DNA of 64,000 nt. It comes from Paenibacillus farraposensis (GTDB lineage: Bacteria > Bacillota > Bacilli > Paenibacillales > Paenibacillaceae). The translations under genes were made by a program, and so were the position numbers. The notes beneath the pieces were generated by a model that did not search any database, was not told the origin of the DNA, and saw only the letters and a program-made list of their open reading frames with translations. Positions 8,971 to 18,651 of this stretch are shown here, in pieces. Within the stretch, counting starts at the first letter, position 1, and every line of letters starts with the position of its first letter. The stretch is taken from assembly GCF_020736845.1 (NCBI RefSeq), contig NZ_JAFFQR010000087.1:18530-82529 (forward strand). Direction: 5' to 3'.

Positions 8971-10902
8971 TTGGATGAGCAGTTTCTAGATTTATTGGCT
9001 GAGAAATATGATACGGAAGAAAAAGTCATAACAGAGATCATCAACCTTGAAGCGATCTCCAATCTTCCCAAGGGAACTGAGCATTTTGTCAGTGATTTGC
9101 ATGGGGAATTCCATGCTTTTCAGCATGTACTAAGAAACGGTTCGGGTAATGTAAAGGAGAAAATCAAGGATTTATTCCGTGAGGTTTGGACGGATAATGA
9201 AATCAATGATTTTGCGGTGTTAGTTTATTATCCGGAAGAAAAAATACAGCTGGTTAAAGCGGATCTGTGCAATAAACAAGCCTTGAACCGGTGGTATAGA
9301 CAAACGATTGAACAAATGCTTAAGCTCATTTCTTATGCCTCTTCCAAATATACGCGCTCGAAATTGCGTAAAGCTCTGCCGGAGCAGTTTGTATATATTG
9401 TAGAAGAGCTTCTATACAAGACGGATTTGACCAACAATAAGGATTCTTATTATGAGGAGATATACCAGCAAATTATCTCCTTGGGCCAGGCGGACAAGCT
9501 CATTATCGGCCTTGCTTATACGACCCAGTCCCTAGTGGTTGACCATCTTCATGTGGTCGGAGATATCTATGACCGCGGGCCTGACCCAGACAAAATTATG
9601 GATACGCTGATCAACTACCCTTCTGTAGACATTCAGTGGGGGAACCATGATGTCCTGTGGATAGGCGCCTATGCGGGTTCCCTGGTCTGCCTTGCGAATA
9701 TTATCCGGATCTGCGCCAGATACGACAATTTGGACATCGTTGAAGACGTATACGGAATTAATCTTCGTCCACTTCTGAACTTGGCGGAGAAATACTATGA
9801 CAACAATCCGGCCTTCAGACCGAAGCTGCAGGCCGACCATAACGCATCGGAGCAGGAAATCCTGCAGATTACCAAAATTCATCAAGCCATTGCCTTGATC
9901 CAGTTTAAGCTTGAAATCCCAATTATCAAGAGACGCCCATACTTTAATATGTCTGAAAGGCTTTTGCTTGAGCAGATCGATTACGACAAAAATGAAGTCA
10001 AGATTGGCGGAAAAACTTACCCGCTGGAAAACACCTGTTTCGCAACCGTAAATCCGCAGCAGCCTGAACAATTGCTGGAAGAAGAACAGCAGGTGATGGA
10101 AAAGCTGCTGTTCTCCGTTCAGCATTCCGAAAAGCTGGCCAGACATATGAATTTTCTTATGAAAAAGGGCAGCCTTTATTTAAAATACAACGGGAATCTG
10201 TTAATCCACGGTTGTATTCCTTTGGATGAAGAAGGAAACATGCAAGAAATGCAGATTAATGACAAGACGTATTCGGGCCGTCAGTTGCTCGATGTTTTTG
10301 AAGATTATTTACGTTACGCCTTTGCGCATCCGGAAGAGACAGATGATCTAGCGACGGATATGGTATGGTACATCTGGACAGGGGAATGTTCCTCGCTCTT
10401 TGGAAAGAGAGAAATGACCACTTTTGAACGGTACTTTATCCAAGATAAAGAAACCCATAAGGAGAGAAAGAACCCTTACTACCATTTGCGTGAAAATGAA
10501 GAGATCTGTCGGAAAATCCTGCTGGAGTTTGATTTGAATCCGGATCATGGACATGTCATTAACGGGCACACGCCAGTTAAAGAAATTCATGGAGAGAATC
10601 CCGTTAAAGCAAACGGGAAAATGGTCGTCATTGACGGCGGTTTTTCCAAAGCCTATCAATCCACAACGGGCATCGCCGGATATACCTTGTTGTATAATTC
10701 CTTTGGCATGCAGCTCGTCGCCCATAAGAAATTTAATTCAAAAGAAGATGTGTTATGTAACGGAACGGACGTATTATCTGTAAAAAGACTGGTGGACAAA
10801 GAACTGGAGCGGAAGCTGGTGAGGGAAACCAATGTCGGGGGGGAGCTGTTGCAGAAAATCTCCAATTTGAAGAATCTCCTGGAATATCGCTACATGAAAT
10901 GA
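8971..10902 (+). CDS. fbp: Class III fructose-1,6-bisphosphatase
   Basis: Hydrolyses fructose 1,6-bisphosphate to fructose 6-phosphate in gluconeogenesis; cytoplasmic. At 643 aa it is close to the usual 640-670 aa of this Firmicute family. Calcineurin-like metallophosphatase motifs are present in order: [12 protein letters not shown] (about residue 40), [15 protein letters not shown] (about 195), WGNHDVLW (about 225) and NGHTPVKE (about 530). The TTG start at 8971 has GAAGGGGG 9 bases upstream. It is monocistronic with its own terminator. In context it could recycle carbon from the neighbouring fructan locus, but the association may be accidental. Confidence 0.95.
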   Translation: MDEQFLDLLAEKYDTEEKVITEIINLEAISNLPKGTEHFVSDLHGEFHAFQHVLRNGSGNVKEKIKDLFREVWTDNEINDFAVLVYYPEEKIQLVKADLCNKQALNRWYRQTIEQMLKLISYASSKYTRSKLRKALPEQFVYIVEELLYKTDLTNNKDSYYEEIYQQIISLGQADKLIIGLAYTTQSLVVDHLHVVGDIYDRGPDPDKIMDTLINYPSVDIQWGNHDVLWIGAYAGSLVCLANIIRICARYDNLDIVEDVYGINLRPLLNLAEKYYDNNPAFRPKLQADHNASEQEILQITKIHQAIALIQFKLEIPIIKRRPYFNMSERLLLEQIDYDKNEVKIGGKTYPLENTCFATVNPQQPEQLLEEEQQVMEKLLFSVQHSEKLARHMNFLMKKGSLYLKYNGNLLIHGCIPLDEEGNMQEMQINDKTYSGRQLLDVFEDYLRYAFAHPEETDDLATDMVWYIWTGECSSLFGKREMTTFERYFIQDKETHKERKNPYYHLRENEEICRKILLEFDLNPDHGHVINGHTPVKEIHGENPVKANGKMVVIDGGFSKAYQSTTGIAGYTLLYNSFGMQLVAHKKFNSKEDVLCNGTDVLSVKRLVDKELERKLVRETNVGGELLQKISNLKNLLEYRYMK

Positions 10903-11005
10903 AACAATTGCTAAAGGTACAATGAGCCCTCACCCGGGAGGCGGCTTTTAAGTATCCGGTAGGTTTTCCAAGGCCTACGTCAATCAACTTATTCGGAGAA
11001 TTAAT

Positions 11006-11039
11006 AAAAATAGCCAACTCAATGGAGTCGGCTATTTTT
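11006..11039 (+). terminator. Bidirectional-looking terminator after fbp
   Basis: AAAAATAGCCAACTC and GAGTCGGCTATTTTT pair with one mismatch around AATG, followed by TTTTTA. It lies about 100 bases after the fbp stop. Confidence 0.8.
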
Positions 11040-11049
11040 ATGTGGGCAA

Positions 11050-11379
11050 TTCAGGCAGTAGAAGCAACGCTTATCTGCCTACTCAGCAGCTATGGCAGGA
11101 AGACGCGCCCTGACTCGAAATCTAGCAATTGAGTTCGCCGGGAATCACTTTCGAGTGAATACCGTGCAGTTGTTGAAACTCCAATATACAACACCTTTAT
11201 AAGTGAAGAGGAAGTAGCAAAAGTGCTTCCTGAATTTTAATGCCTTTCATCCGATCGGTCGGAACGGCGTACTTCTGAACGTAGCTGAAGCGATCCTATT
11301 TCTTGCTAGTGACTCAGCTTCGTGGATTACAGGTATTGTTATGTTGTTAGATGGCGGAGTCACAGCTCGCTTGAGATAA
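11050..11379 (+). pseudogene. C-terminal remnant of a short-chain dehydrogenase/reductase
   Basis: Frames read AYSAAMAGRRALTRNLAIEF (the YxxxK helix, with K replaced by M), FRVNTVQ, then after frameshifts HPIGRNGV, AEAILFLASDSASWITG and MLLDGGVTARLR ending at TAA 11377-11379. This is the classical SDR C-terminal half. Several frameshifts and loss of the Rossmann N-terminus show that it is not functional. Confidence 0.8.
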
Positions 11380-11408
11380 CGGATCTATTCCTGCAAAGAT
11401 AAAAAGAC

Positions 11409-11457
11409 TTGACGAAACAAAAAAAAGTTATACTATAATTCAACTAATTAATTGAAT
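11409..11457 (+). promoter_or_regulatory. Thioredoxin promoter with an ArsR-type operator palindrome
   Basis: TTGACG at 11409 and TATAAT at 11434 (19-base spacing; TATACT at 11429 would give 14). Immediately downstream, ATTCAA (11438-11443) and TTGAAT (11452-11457) flank an 8-base AT centre, forming a 20-bp near-palindrome typical of ArsR/SmtB operators. A broken arsR gene follows the thioredoxin gene, which supports the reading. Confidence 0.6.
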
Positions 11458-11488
11458 AGTTGACTACAAAATATAGCAGGTCTTTTTT

Positions 11489-11809
11489 ATGGGAGCTATA
11501 ACATTAACAAAAGAAACATTTCATGGTCAAATTCAAACAGGGGTAACATTGGTTGACTTCTGGGCACCTTGGTGTGGCCCGTGTAAAATTCAGCTTCCAA
11601 TTGTTGAGGAGTTAGCTAACGAGCTAAAGGGGGAAGCAACACTGGCAAAGGTCAATGTCGATGATGAGACGGAACTAGCTTCGCAATTTGGCATTAGAAG
11701 CATACCCACACTTCTTTTGTTTAAAGACGGTAAACTAGCTGACACGATGGTGGGTGTTAACCAAAAGCATATACTGAAAGAGAAAATTACTAATTTGACA
11801 AAACAATAA
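11489..11809 (+). CDS. Thioredoxin
   Basis: A 106-aa thioredoxin fold with the active site [10 protein letters not shown] at about residue 27-36 and the cis-Pro segment [12 protein letters not shown]. It reduces protein disulfides in the cytoplasm. Length is standard. The usual Met after CGPCK is replaced (KIQLP), as in some thioredoxin paralogues. It was probably co-transcribed with the arsR-like remnant at 11892 and controlled by the palindrome upstream. It is more likely a stress-linked paralogue than the housekeeping trxA. Weak ribosome site (AGCAGG). Confidence 0.93.
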   Translation: MGAITLTKETFHGQIQTGVTLVDFWAPWCGPCKIQLPIVEELANELKGEATLAKVNVDDETELASQFGIRSIPTLLLFKDGKLADTMVGVNQKHILKEKITNLTKQ

Positions 11810-11828
11810 TTCCAGATAAATAGACTGG

Positions 11829-11865
11829 AAATCGGCAATGCTTCGAATAAGCAATTGCCGATTTT
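11829..11865 (+). terminator. Hairpin between thioredoxin and the arsR remnant
   Basis: AAATCGGCAATGCTT pairs with AAGCAATTGCCGATTT with one bulged base, followed by TTAAT. It may attenuate read-through into the downstream remnant. Confidence 0.65.
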
Positions 11866-11891
11866 AATCTAGACTTAAAGGAGGATTCATC

Positions 11892-12140
11892 ATGCATTCA
11901 AATTCTGAAATTTCCATTAAAGAAAGACTATTCAACAATATGCCCGAATCGGGAAATGTTTGTCCAGTGATAAACGCCTTGAACTTTTGGATCTACTTTC
12001 CAATGGACCAAAACCTGTTGAATTGTTAGCACAACAGACGGGGATGAGTGTAGCTAGCTAATGTATCACGGCATCTTCAAATCTTGTTGGATTCCCGACT
12101 GGTGAAATTCAGAAGGAACTTAGGTGAAATATTGGTGGAT
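11892..12140 (+). pseudogene. Broken ArsR-family regulator
   Basis: ATG at 11892 after AAAGGAGGATTCATC. Frames read DKRLELLDLLSNGPKPVELL, AQQTGMSV, then after a shift SRHLQILLDSRLVKF, which is the winged-helix core of ArsR/SmtB regulators. The sequence GTAGCTAGCTAATG (about 12050) contains a 4-bp GCTA duplication that shifts the frame and creates a stop; another shift lies near 11950. The C-terminal part, often a rhodanese domain in this subfamily, is missing. Confidence 0.75.
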
Positions 12141-12412
12141 CAAATACCCAATTCAGAGGATTCTTCCTGACGCAACCCCTCCGAAATCGCTCTCACAGCA
12201 AATTTCGTAGCGTCGTATATGGCTGAAGTAAGACTCATTACATGGTCTGCGCTCATCGAGTTGAAGTTCGTGGATGCCAGGAAAAGTGAATAAACATTAG
12301 CTCGCTGGATCGAAAGCAACAGATTGTATGGCTTTACTGATTCAGAACGGTAGCCATCCGGATCAAGTTGATTTTTCAACTCATTCTTTCCCCAAGACCC
12401 CAATCGAACCAA
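12140..12412 (-). pseudogene. Fragment of a short-chain dehydrogenase
   Basis: The - strand frame ends with SAIYDATKFAVRAISEGLRQ, the catalytic YxxxK helix of NADP-dependent SDRs. The sequence before it does not resemble a Rossmann fold, and the protein stops right after the helix. It is likely a deletion product joined to other DNA. Confidence 0.55.
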
Positions 12413-12578
12413 CCATTTGAAGTTGAAAAGCGATTTTTGGTTGGAAGTTCTATAATTAACTTTTCAGCGCCCCCATCTTTTAATACTACATATTATCTTT
12501 CAAATCAAGGGTCCCGAAAGACCCTAAGACAAAAGTGAATAAAAATGGTTCCTTGTATCTTTGCTACATACAACTTGA

Positions 12579-13589
12579 TTAGGAAGACTTCGTGGAGCCT
12601 CTCTGAACGATGCATGTCTCAAGATGAATGGTCTCATTCCGTCGATCCGGCTGCTCCAATCGAGCCAACAAGGACTCAACGACGCGTGTACCGAGCCCGT
12701 ACGGATAAGTATGTATGGTCGTGAGCGGAGGATCGATAATCTTGGCATTAGCAATATCGTCGAAACCTGTTACCTCAATTTGTCCAGGAACATCGATGTG
12801 CAACTCTTTTAGGGCACGAATAACCGATATTCCAATATCATCGTTGGCACAAACAAATGCTGTCGGAAGCTTTGGAAGCTGCTTCAACTGTTCAAGCATC
12901 CACTCAGCAGATAGATAAGGATTGTTGTCCTCAAGCGTAATGCTGAACGTCTCTCCAGATGAAGCGCGATGCATTCGGAGGGCTTGATCGTAACCAAGCC
13001 AACGCTCATAAAAGCTTCGACAGTGATTGTGGTCTCCGATAAATCCGATCTCCGAATGACCGCGTCCAATGAGAGAACGAGTAAGATTGTATGTCGTGCG
13101 GTGATTCTCCATCAAGAGGATGTCGAATTTGTGTGGAGAGTTCAACGACTCTGGCAAAAAATCGATAAACACCGTTGGAATGCCCGTGTTTAGAATAGTT
13201 TTAATATAGGCTTCTTGGAAGATCTCAATACAAACAATTCCGTTCACATTTGAGTGGTTAATATTGGGGGGTAGTGTGCATGAATAGATATCGCCAGGAT
13301 TGACAAGTGATAAGATCAGATTAAAGCCTTCAGCGCGTAGGGAGGTTTCCATCCCTTTAATCGTTTCAGAGTAGAAGCTGATGGCGTTAATGTCCGCTCG
13401 TGTAAGAAGAGCAATATTGCCTCCATTCATGAAACTGTAGTTTTTGTATTTCATCTCCGCTGCTTTTTGGATTACTTTCTTCTTTGTGCCCTCTGGAATT
13501 TGTGGATGGTTGTTGAGGGCTTTGGATATGGTATTTCGAGACAGCCCCATTGCATCCGCGATGTCTTGAACCGTTACTTTCTCAGCCAT
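12579..13589 (-). CDS. LacI-family transcriptional regulator
   Basis: N-terminal helix-turn-helix VTVQDIADAMGLSRNTISKA (residues 5-24 from this start), the hinge region, then a periplasmic-binding-protein-like effector domain (GFIGDHNHCRSFYERW, VTGFDDI). The start MAEKV at 13589 is chosen because AAAAAGGAG lies 6 bases before it; the ATG at 13616 has no ribosome site. It shares the unusual [26 protein letters not shown] motif with the second LacI gene at 20601, so the two are paralogues, probably sensing related fructose-containing ligands. Transcribed away from the levanase gene. Operators may be the TGTAAA repeats at 13648 and 13973. Confidence 0.92.
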   Translation of the reverse strand: MAEKVTVQDIADAMGLSRNTISKALNNHPQIPEGTKKKVIQKAAEMKYKNYSFMNGGNIALLTRADINAISFYSETIKGMETSLRAEGFNLILSLVNPGDIYSCTLPPNINHSNVNGIVCIEIFQEAYIKTILNTGIPTVFIDFLPESLNSPHKFDILLMENHRTTYNLTRSLIGRGHSEIGFIGDHNHCRSFYERWLGYDQALRMHRASSGETFSITLEDNNPYLSAEWMLEQLKQLPKLPTAFVCANDDIGISVIRALKELHIDVPGQIEVTGFDDIANAKIIDPPLTTIHTYPYGLGTRVVESLLARLEQPDRRNETIHLETCIVQRGSTKSS

Positions 13590-14495
13590 AATAAACTCCT
13601 TTTTACCCTGTTTCATAGAATCTTAAATGATAAACAAAAATTTATCGAAATGTAAATGTAAATATGGTTTTTAGTTGGAAACAATTCTTTGATCTTGCAT
13701 ACTATTAATAAACATTCCCCTCTTATACTACACTACTCTTTGCCTTTTTTGTAGTAAGAGTTACATAAGAAAAGATTCTATACTATATAGGATAAATCGG
13801 TGTTCTTATAAGAAAAGAAAGAGAGCTAGATCCCTTCTGGTGAGGGTTTGCTATCAAGGAAATATATAAACTTAAACAAGTAACAGAGTGAGTGAAATTT
13901 TCATTGCTTTTTATTTTTGAAAGCGCTACACTTTTCATTATATAAATTAATGTTTATAAATATTGATTATAAATGTAAACATAATGAACAATTATATGCA
14001 CAAATATTTTGAGGGTAAAGCTGGAGGTAAACTAAAATGAGCTCTGTATAACCGTCTGAGAATTTATTGAGCTTTTCCGCCGGATAGCCAAATTACAGGT
14101 TCGTTACGCCAACTCCTAAGTCGGGGTCGGAAATTACAAACACTGAGTATTTTGCGGCGGGTTTTGCCGTTCCCGTTTGGCTGGGAAACAAATGTCAATG
14201 CAGCAATTTATAGCATGATTTAGATGGGGTGCTGCGTAAAGAATGTCCTACTGCTTGTGATATATCGTAGGTACGGGGGGACGGTGTTGGTGTTTATTCG
14301 GAAGGTAAAATTATACGTATACTTGTATACCCGAAGAGTGGACAAATGTTGACCAGACGGCATCCTGAAGATGAAATTCGTTAACATAGGGATGCCATAA
14401 AGGCCATTGAAGCCACTATCCCGGCCAGTTACTGTGCTGTAATTGGCCGCCTTCTAAAGATGATTATTCGATAGAGTAGAAATGGAGGGTAATCG
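13590..14495. promoter_or_regulatory. Levanase/LacI intergenic region with candidate operators; rest unexplained
   Basis: Three candidate sites: the tandem TGTAAATGTAAA (about 13651-13662); GAAAGCGCT at 13919-13927, a catabolite-responsive-element-like core (one mismatch to the cre consensus); and ATGTTTA (13950-13956) with TAAACAT (13976-13982), a perfect spaced inverted repeat. A hairpin GGCCAGTTAC/GTAATTGGCC occupies 14423-14448, just before the levanase ribosome site. Between 14030 and 14400 I see only degenerate coding-like sequence and no supported gene. Confidence 0.5.
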
Positions 14496-17400
14496 ATGAA
14501 AAAGAAATTCAAAGCTGTGCTGCACATCCTCATTGTGATGGCTATCATTATGACTTCATCTGGAGTTTACGCTGCTAGTCCTGATACCGGCTGGGCTGCA
14601 CGTGCGGAAAGTAACACAGGAAAATCGGAAGAGGAGGGTCTTTCTATTTTAGAAAACGCTATCAATGTAAATGCAAATTTGACAGGATGGCAGGTAAAGG
14701 GAAAAGGCAAGTGGGGAGATTCCGCAGAAGGGCTCCTGCTGACATCTGATCCGCAGGAGAACATAATGGCCATCTCTGAAACGATAGCAGATGATTTCCT
14801 GTATGAAGCCGATGTTATGATCAAGGATATGCAAGCGGATGCTTCTTTGCTCTTCCGTTCTAATGAAGACGGGTTGAATTCGTATATGCTTCAAATTTCA
14901 CCGCAGTCCGGTATTATCCGTTTAAAAGATGCGGTCGGTGGGACAGGTAAATTAAATGAAGCGCATCAGGTTTCTCTCAAGGCAGGGGAGATCTATCATC
15001 TCAAGGTAAAGGCTGAAGGGACCTCGCTGAAAGTTTATTGGGGAACTCAATATAAGCCTGTGATTGATATTCAAGACAGTTCATACCGCTCCGGCCGCCT
15101 TGGGGTCCACGTCTGGGATGGGTCTGCCTTGTTCCAGAACATAACCGTTAGCGATCTCAAAGGAAATTTGGGTATGGTGCTTGTAAAAAAAGGACAGTGG
15201 CAACCTGACCTCAGCGGCCAAAAAGGAACGTCTGTAGACCAGAGCAAGGCCCAGCAAATATATAGCAGGCAAGCTGCTGACTTTGTATATGAAGGAACAA
15301 TCGCTTTCCGCTCCGATGCTGCTGCCGCTCTTGCTTTCCGCTCCTCTACCGATGGAGCCCGTGGATATGAAGCCACTCTGGTGAAGGAAGGAGAGCAGGT
15401 TCGCGTATCCCTGACGAAAGCGGATGGAACTGCAATTACAAGCTCAGAGCGATCTTATCCGAGCTTAGCGGGGGCGAAGCATTATGTGGAAGTAAAGGCG
15501 ATGGGTAACCGGATTCAAATTTTCGTGGACGGTTATACTCCGCCAGCAATCGATGTAACCGATCATTCGTATTCAACAGGAAACGTCGGTCTTGTTGTGA
15601 AAAAGGGAAACGCTTACTTCCAGAATACTTATGTCACGGAGGCTAACAGCTATTATACTGAAACCTACCGTCCTCAGTATCATTATACACCGATCCGTGG
15701 TTACGCCAGTGACCCGAACGGGCTGGTCTATTTCGAAGGTGAGTACCATCTTTTCCATCAGGATGGAGGCACATGGGCTCATGCCGTCAGCAAGGATATG
15801 CTGAACTGGAAACGTCTGCCGATTGCACTTCCGTGGAATGATTACGGGCATATCTGGTCCGGATCTGCTGTGGCCGATGTAACGAATACATCAGGCTTGT
15901 TCACGAATTCGGGCGGCAAAGGTCTGATCGCCTATTATACCTCCTATAACCCGGATGGTCCAAATGGCAACCAGCGCATTGGCCTTGCTTACAGCAAGGA
16001 TCAGGGGCGTACGTGGGAATATGCTAAGGATCGTCCGATTGTGATTGAGAACCCCGGCAAGAACGGGGAAGATTCGGGGGGATGGGATTTCCGCGACCCC
16101 AAGGTGATTCGCGATGACGAGCATAACCGCTGGGTCATGGTAGTGTCCGGTGGAGATCATATCCGGTTCTTTACATCGGCTAATTTGCTGGACTGGACAT
16201 TAACCGATAATTGGGGTTATGGAGATTATATTCGTGGCGGTGTGTGGGAATGCCCTGATTTGTTCCCGCTGGTAGTGCAGGGAACGTCAGAGAAGAAGTG
16301 GGTTCTCATGATCAGTACAGGCGCGAATCCAGCAACAGGAGGTTCAGATTCAGAGTATTTTGTGGGAAGTCTGACTGCAGAGGGGAAATTCGTAAATGAC
16401 AACCCGGCAGGAAAGGTGCTGAGAACGGATTTTGGCAAGGATTATTATGCATCCATGTCTTTCTCGGACATGACAGATGGGCGCAGAGTAATGTTGGCGT
16501 GGATGTCCAACTGGGATTATCCGTTCGCTTTCCCGACTTCGGGCTGGAAGGGGGAACTGACTATCCCAAGAGAGGTTACCCTGGTCATGACCCCCGACGG
16601 GCTCCGTCTCGCGCAGAGTCCGGTCAAGGAGATGGAGCATCTGCGCAGTAGGCTGTTCTCTGCAACTGACAAGATGATCAATCCATCTTCTCCAAACCTG
16701 CTGAGGGGACTTGTTTCTGGAGCATATGAGATTGAAGCCGAACTGGAGATTCCGGCTGGAAGTAACGTAACAGAGTTTGGTTTTAATGTACGTGAAGGTG
16801 CGAACCAGAAGACTGTGGTGGGTTATAAGCCAGGCGAAAGCAAATTGTTCGTGGACCGTTCTGCTTCCGGAGCTACGGATTTCTCCAATCTGTTTACTAC
16901 AAGACATGAAACGGAGATGAAAGCCGAGAACAAGCAGATTCAGATGCGAATTTTAGTGGATGAATCCTCTATTGAGATCTTCGCTAATGGAGGCAAGGTG
17001 GTTTTCTCCGAGGCCATATTTCCTGATCCGGCCAGCAGGGAGATGAGCTTCTATACCCAGGGAGGCAATGTGAAGCTTGTTTCTCTGACGGTAAACAAGC
17101 TTGGATCGGTGTGGAATTCGGACAGGGATACGGCAAAACGGATTATAATGGATACGGGTGACCGTGAACTGGGGATAGGGCAAAGCGAAACGCTGCGGGC
17201 GGCAGTGGAGAATGGGTCCGGCAACGGTGTTCTCCCGCTGAAATGGAAATCCAGCAATGCCAAGGTGATAGGCATAAAAGGAGCGAGCGCTTCCCAGGCA
17301 ACCCTTATGGCCAAAAAAGAAGGCGAGTCCGTCATTACTGTATCTACCCCGAATGGAAAGGTATCCTCCAGCCTTCTTGTAAAAGTCTCCGGCGGCGAGT

Positions 17401-18308
17401 TCCATACCAGTCTCAGCGGCTGGACCCAAGATCCGTCTATGGCTTCATGGGTAGTCAGCGAGGATGGAATTCGTGGGAGGTACTCCAGCGACGCGAATTA
17501 TATGGCTCAGGAGCAGGCGGGTGATTTTACTTATGAAGCTGAACTGAAGCTTGGCACATCCGGCGGGGCTGGTTCACTTCTGTTCCGTGCAAGCGAGGAT
17601 GGGCACAGCGGCTACTACCTGAATTTGGATCCTAACATGAAGTCTATTCGCCTGTTCTACAAAATCAATGGACGGTTCGAGGAACGGCAGGTTCTGGCGA
17701 AGGTCCCGGCCTTCATCCAGTCAGGCCAAACCTATGAAATAAAGATTCAAGCGGAAGGTCCGCATATCGTGGTGTATGTGGGAGGGCTGAAAATAATGGA
17801 TCTGAAGGATGGGACCTTTGCCGAAGGTCATTTCGGACTTCATGTCTTTGGCGGCTCTGTCTCTTATCAGAATGTAAATGTGACAGGAGGAAAACCGACC
17901 AAGTCGAAGGAATCAAGCCTCGTGAACGCAGCGTTCCAAAAATCCATATATACAGCCCGCCTGGCAAATGGCGAAGCAGTTAGTGTACAGGATGCAAATG
18001 AAGCCTCGGATCAAAAATGGGTGTTTGTCCCGACCGGAGATGATGCAGACTCCTATTCCATCCGAACGACCTCCGGCCAGGCGCTGGATTTGGACGCAGA
18101 GCACAATAAAATTCAGCTCTATTCTTATTTGGGCTACAATAATCAGCGGTGGATTGTACACAAAAATAGGGATGGTTCGGTTGCCATTATCTCAGTTCAT
18201 AATAATAGGGCTTTGACCATATCCGAGGATGGTTCAAAGCTTACTTTAGAGACTCCTGCAACGGATGAAATGCGACGGAATAGGTGGAAAGTAAGCTCTG
18301 ATTTTTAG
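14496..18308 (+). CDS. Secreted multidomain GH32 levanase/inulinase with lectin tail
   Basis: Cleaves beta-fructosyl bonds in fructans outside the cell. 1270 aa. The signal peptide ends near VYA-A (residue 27). Two LamG/DUF1080-like beta-sandwich domains (about 40-220 and 225-385) precede the GH32 five-blade propeller and C-terminal sandwich (about 388-880). Catalytic residues: D406 in SDPNG (the usual WMNDPNG is changed to GYASDPNG), D534 in FRDPKV and E585 in ECPDLF. Then come a bacterial Ig-like BIG_2 domain (about 890-970), a third LamG-like domain (about 975-1130) and a ricin-B-type lectin (about 1145-1270) with QKW, QRW and NRW motifs. Ribosome site GGAGGG. Endo or exo mode and levan versus inulin preference cannot be told from sequence. 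Confidence 0.92.
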   Translation: MKKKFKAVLHILIVMAIIMTSSGVYAASPDTGWAARAESNTGKSEEEGLSILENAINVNANLTGWQVKGKGKWGDSAEGLLLTSDPQENIMAISETIADDFLYEADVMIKDMQADASLLFRSNEDGLNSYMLQISPQSGIIRLKDAVGGTGKLNEAHQVSLKAGEIYHLKVKAEGTSLKVYWGTQYKPVIDIQDSSYRSGRLGVHVWDGSALFQNITVSDLKGNLGMVLVKKGQWQPDLSGQKGTSVDQSKAQQIYSRQAADFVYEGTIAFRSDAAAALAFRSSTDGARGYEATLVKEGEQVRVSLTKADGTAITSSERSYPSLAGAKHYVEVKAMGNRIQIFVDGYTPPAIDVTDHSYSTGNVGLVVKKGNAYFQNTYVTEANSYYTETYRPQYHYTPIRGYASDPNGLVYFEGEYHLFHQDGGTWAHAVSKDMLNWKRLPIALPWNDYGHIWSGSAVADVTNTSGLFTNSGGKGLIAYYTSYNPDGPNGNQRIGLAYSKDQGRTWEYAKDRPIVIENPGKNGEDSGGWDFRDPKVIRDDEHNRWVMVVSGGDHIRFFTSANLLDWTLTDNWGYGDYIRGGVWECPDLFPLVVQGTSEKKWVLMISTGANPATGGSDSEYFVGSLTAEGKFVNDNPAGKVLRTDFGKDYYASMSFSDMTDGRRVMLAWMSNWDYPFAFPTSGWKGELTIPREVTLVMTPDGLRLAQSPVKEMEHLRSRLFSATDKMINPSSPNLLRGLVSGAYEIEAELEIPAGSNVTEFGFNVREGANQKTVVGYKPGESKLFVDRSASGATDFSNLFTTRHETEMKAENKQIQMRILVDESSIEIFANGGKVVFSEAIFPDPASREMSFYTQGGNVKLVSLTVNKLGSVWNSDRDTAKRIIMDTGDRELGIGQSETLRAAVENGSGNGVLPLKWKSSNAKVIGIKGASASQATLMAKKEGESVITVSTPNGKVSSSLLVKVSGGEFHTSLSGWTQDPSMASWVVSEDGIRGRYSSDANYMAQEQAGDFTYEAELKLGTSGGAGSLLFRASEDGHSGYYLNLDPNMKSIRLFYKINGRFEERQVLAKVPAFIQSGQTYEIKIQAEGPHIVVYVGGLKIMDLKDGTFAEGHFGLHVFGGSVSYQNVNVTGGKPTKSKESSLVNAAFQKSIYTARLANGEAVSVQDANEASDQKWVFVPTGDDADSYSIRTTSGQALDLDAEHNKIQLYSYLGYNNQRWIVHKNRDGSVAIISVHNNRALTISEDGSKLTLETPATDEMRRNRWKVSSDF

Positions 18309-18321
18309 TTCTATCCTGTAG

Positions 18322-18354
18322 AAAAGCCCCTTCGCTTGGCGTAAAGGGGCTTTT
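18322..18354 (+). terminator. Rho-independent terminator of the levanase gene
   Basis: AAAAGCCCCTT and AAGGGGCTTTT are perfect complements around an 11-base loop, 14 bases after the stop codon. Confidence 0.9.
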
Positions 18355-18367
18355 GGTGTCCACAGAA

Positions 18368-18444
18368 AATAAAGTATTAGACTGAAAAATAAAGTTTTAG
18401 ACTCGGAAAATAAAGTTGTAGACTGAGAGAATAAAGCTTAAGAC
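18368..18444 (+). repeat. Four 15-bp direct repeats spaced 20-21 bp (iterons or transposon-end binding sites)
   Basis: AATAAAGTATTAGAC (18368), AATAAAGTTTTAGAC (18388), AATAAAGTTGTAGAC (18409) and AATAAAGCTTAAGAC (18430). The 20/21/21-bp phasing puts all copies on one DNA face. The array begins just after TGTCCACAG (18357). TnsB-type transposon ends have this organisation; a TnsA/TnsB remnant lies 9 kb away at 27588-28273. No partner end was found. Confidence 0.75.
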
Positions 18445-18651
18445 TTACGGGTGCTTCATTACGCTAACGGGGCAGGGCAGGTTAGTTTAATTTAATTAAA
18501 ATTCGTAATCATATCATTATAATTGTCAAAGTAAACTGATTATATTATTATCAAATTAGAAAGATGTCTAATTAGATAAGTTATTGACTTGAACTGCAAA
18601 AAAATGCAAGTTAATTTTGTGGAAATTAAGCGATAGTCTTCATGTTATTGT

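Noticed and set aside
9532..10146. 204-codon - strand ORF inside fbp
   Set aside because: Antisense shadow of fbp; fbp has intact catalytic motifs across this stretch.
14200..14470. Possible riboswitch or leader RNA upstream of the levanase gene
   Set aside because: Only one convincing hairpin (14423-14448) and degenerate coding-like sequence; no known riboswitch core was recognised.
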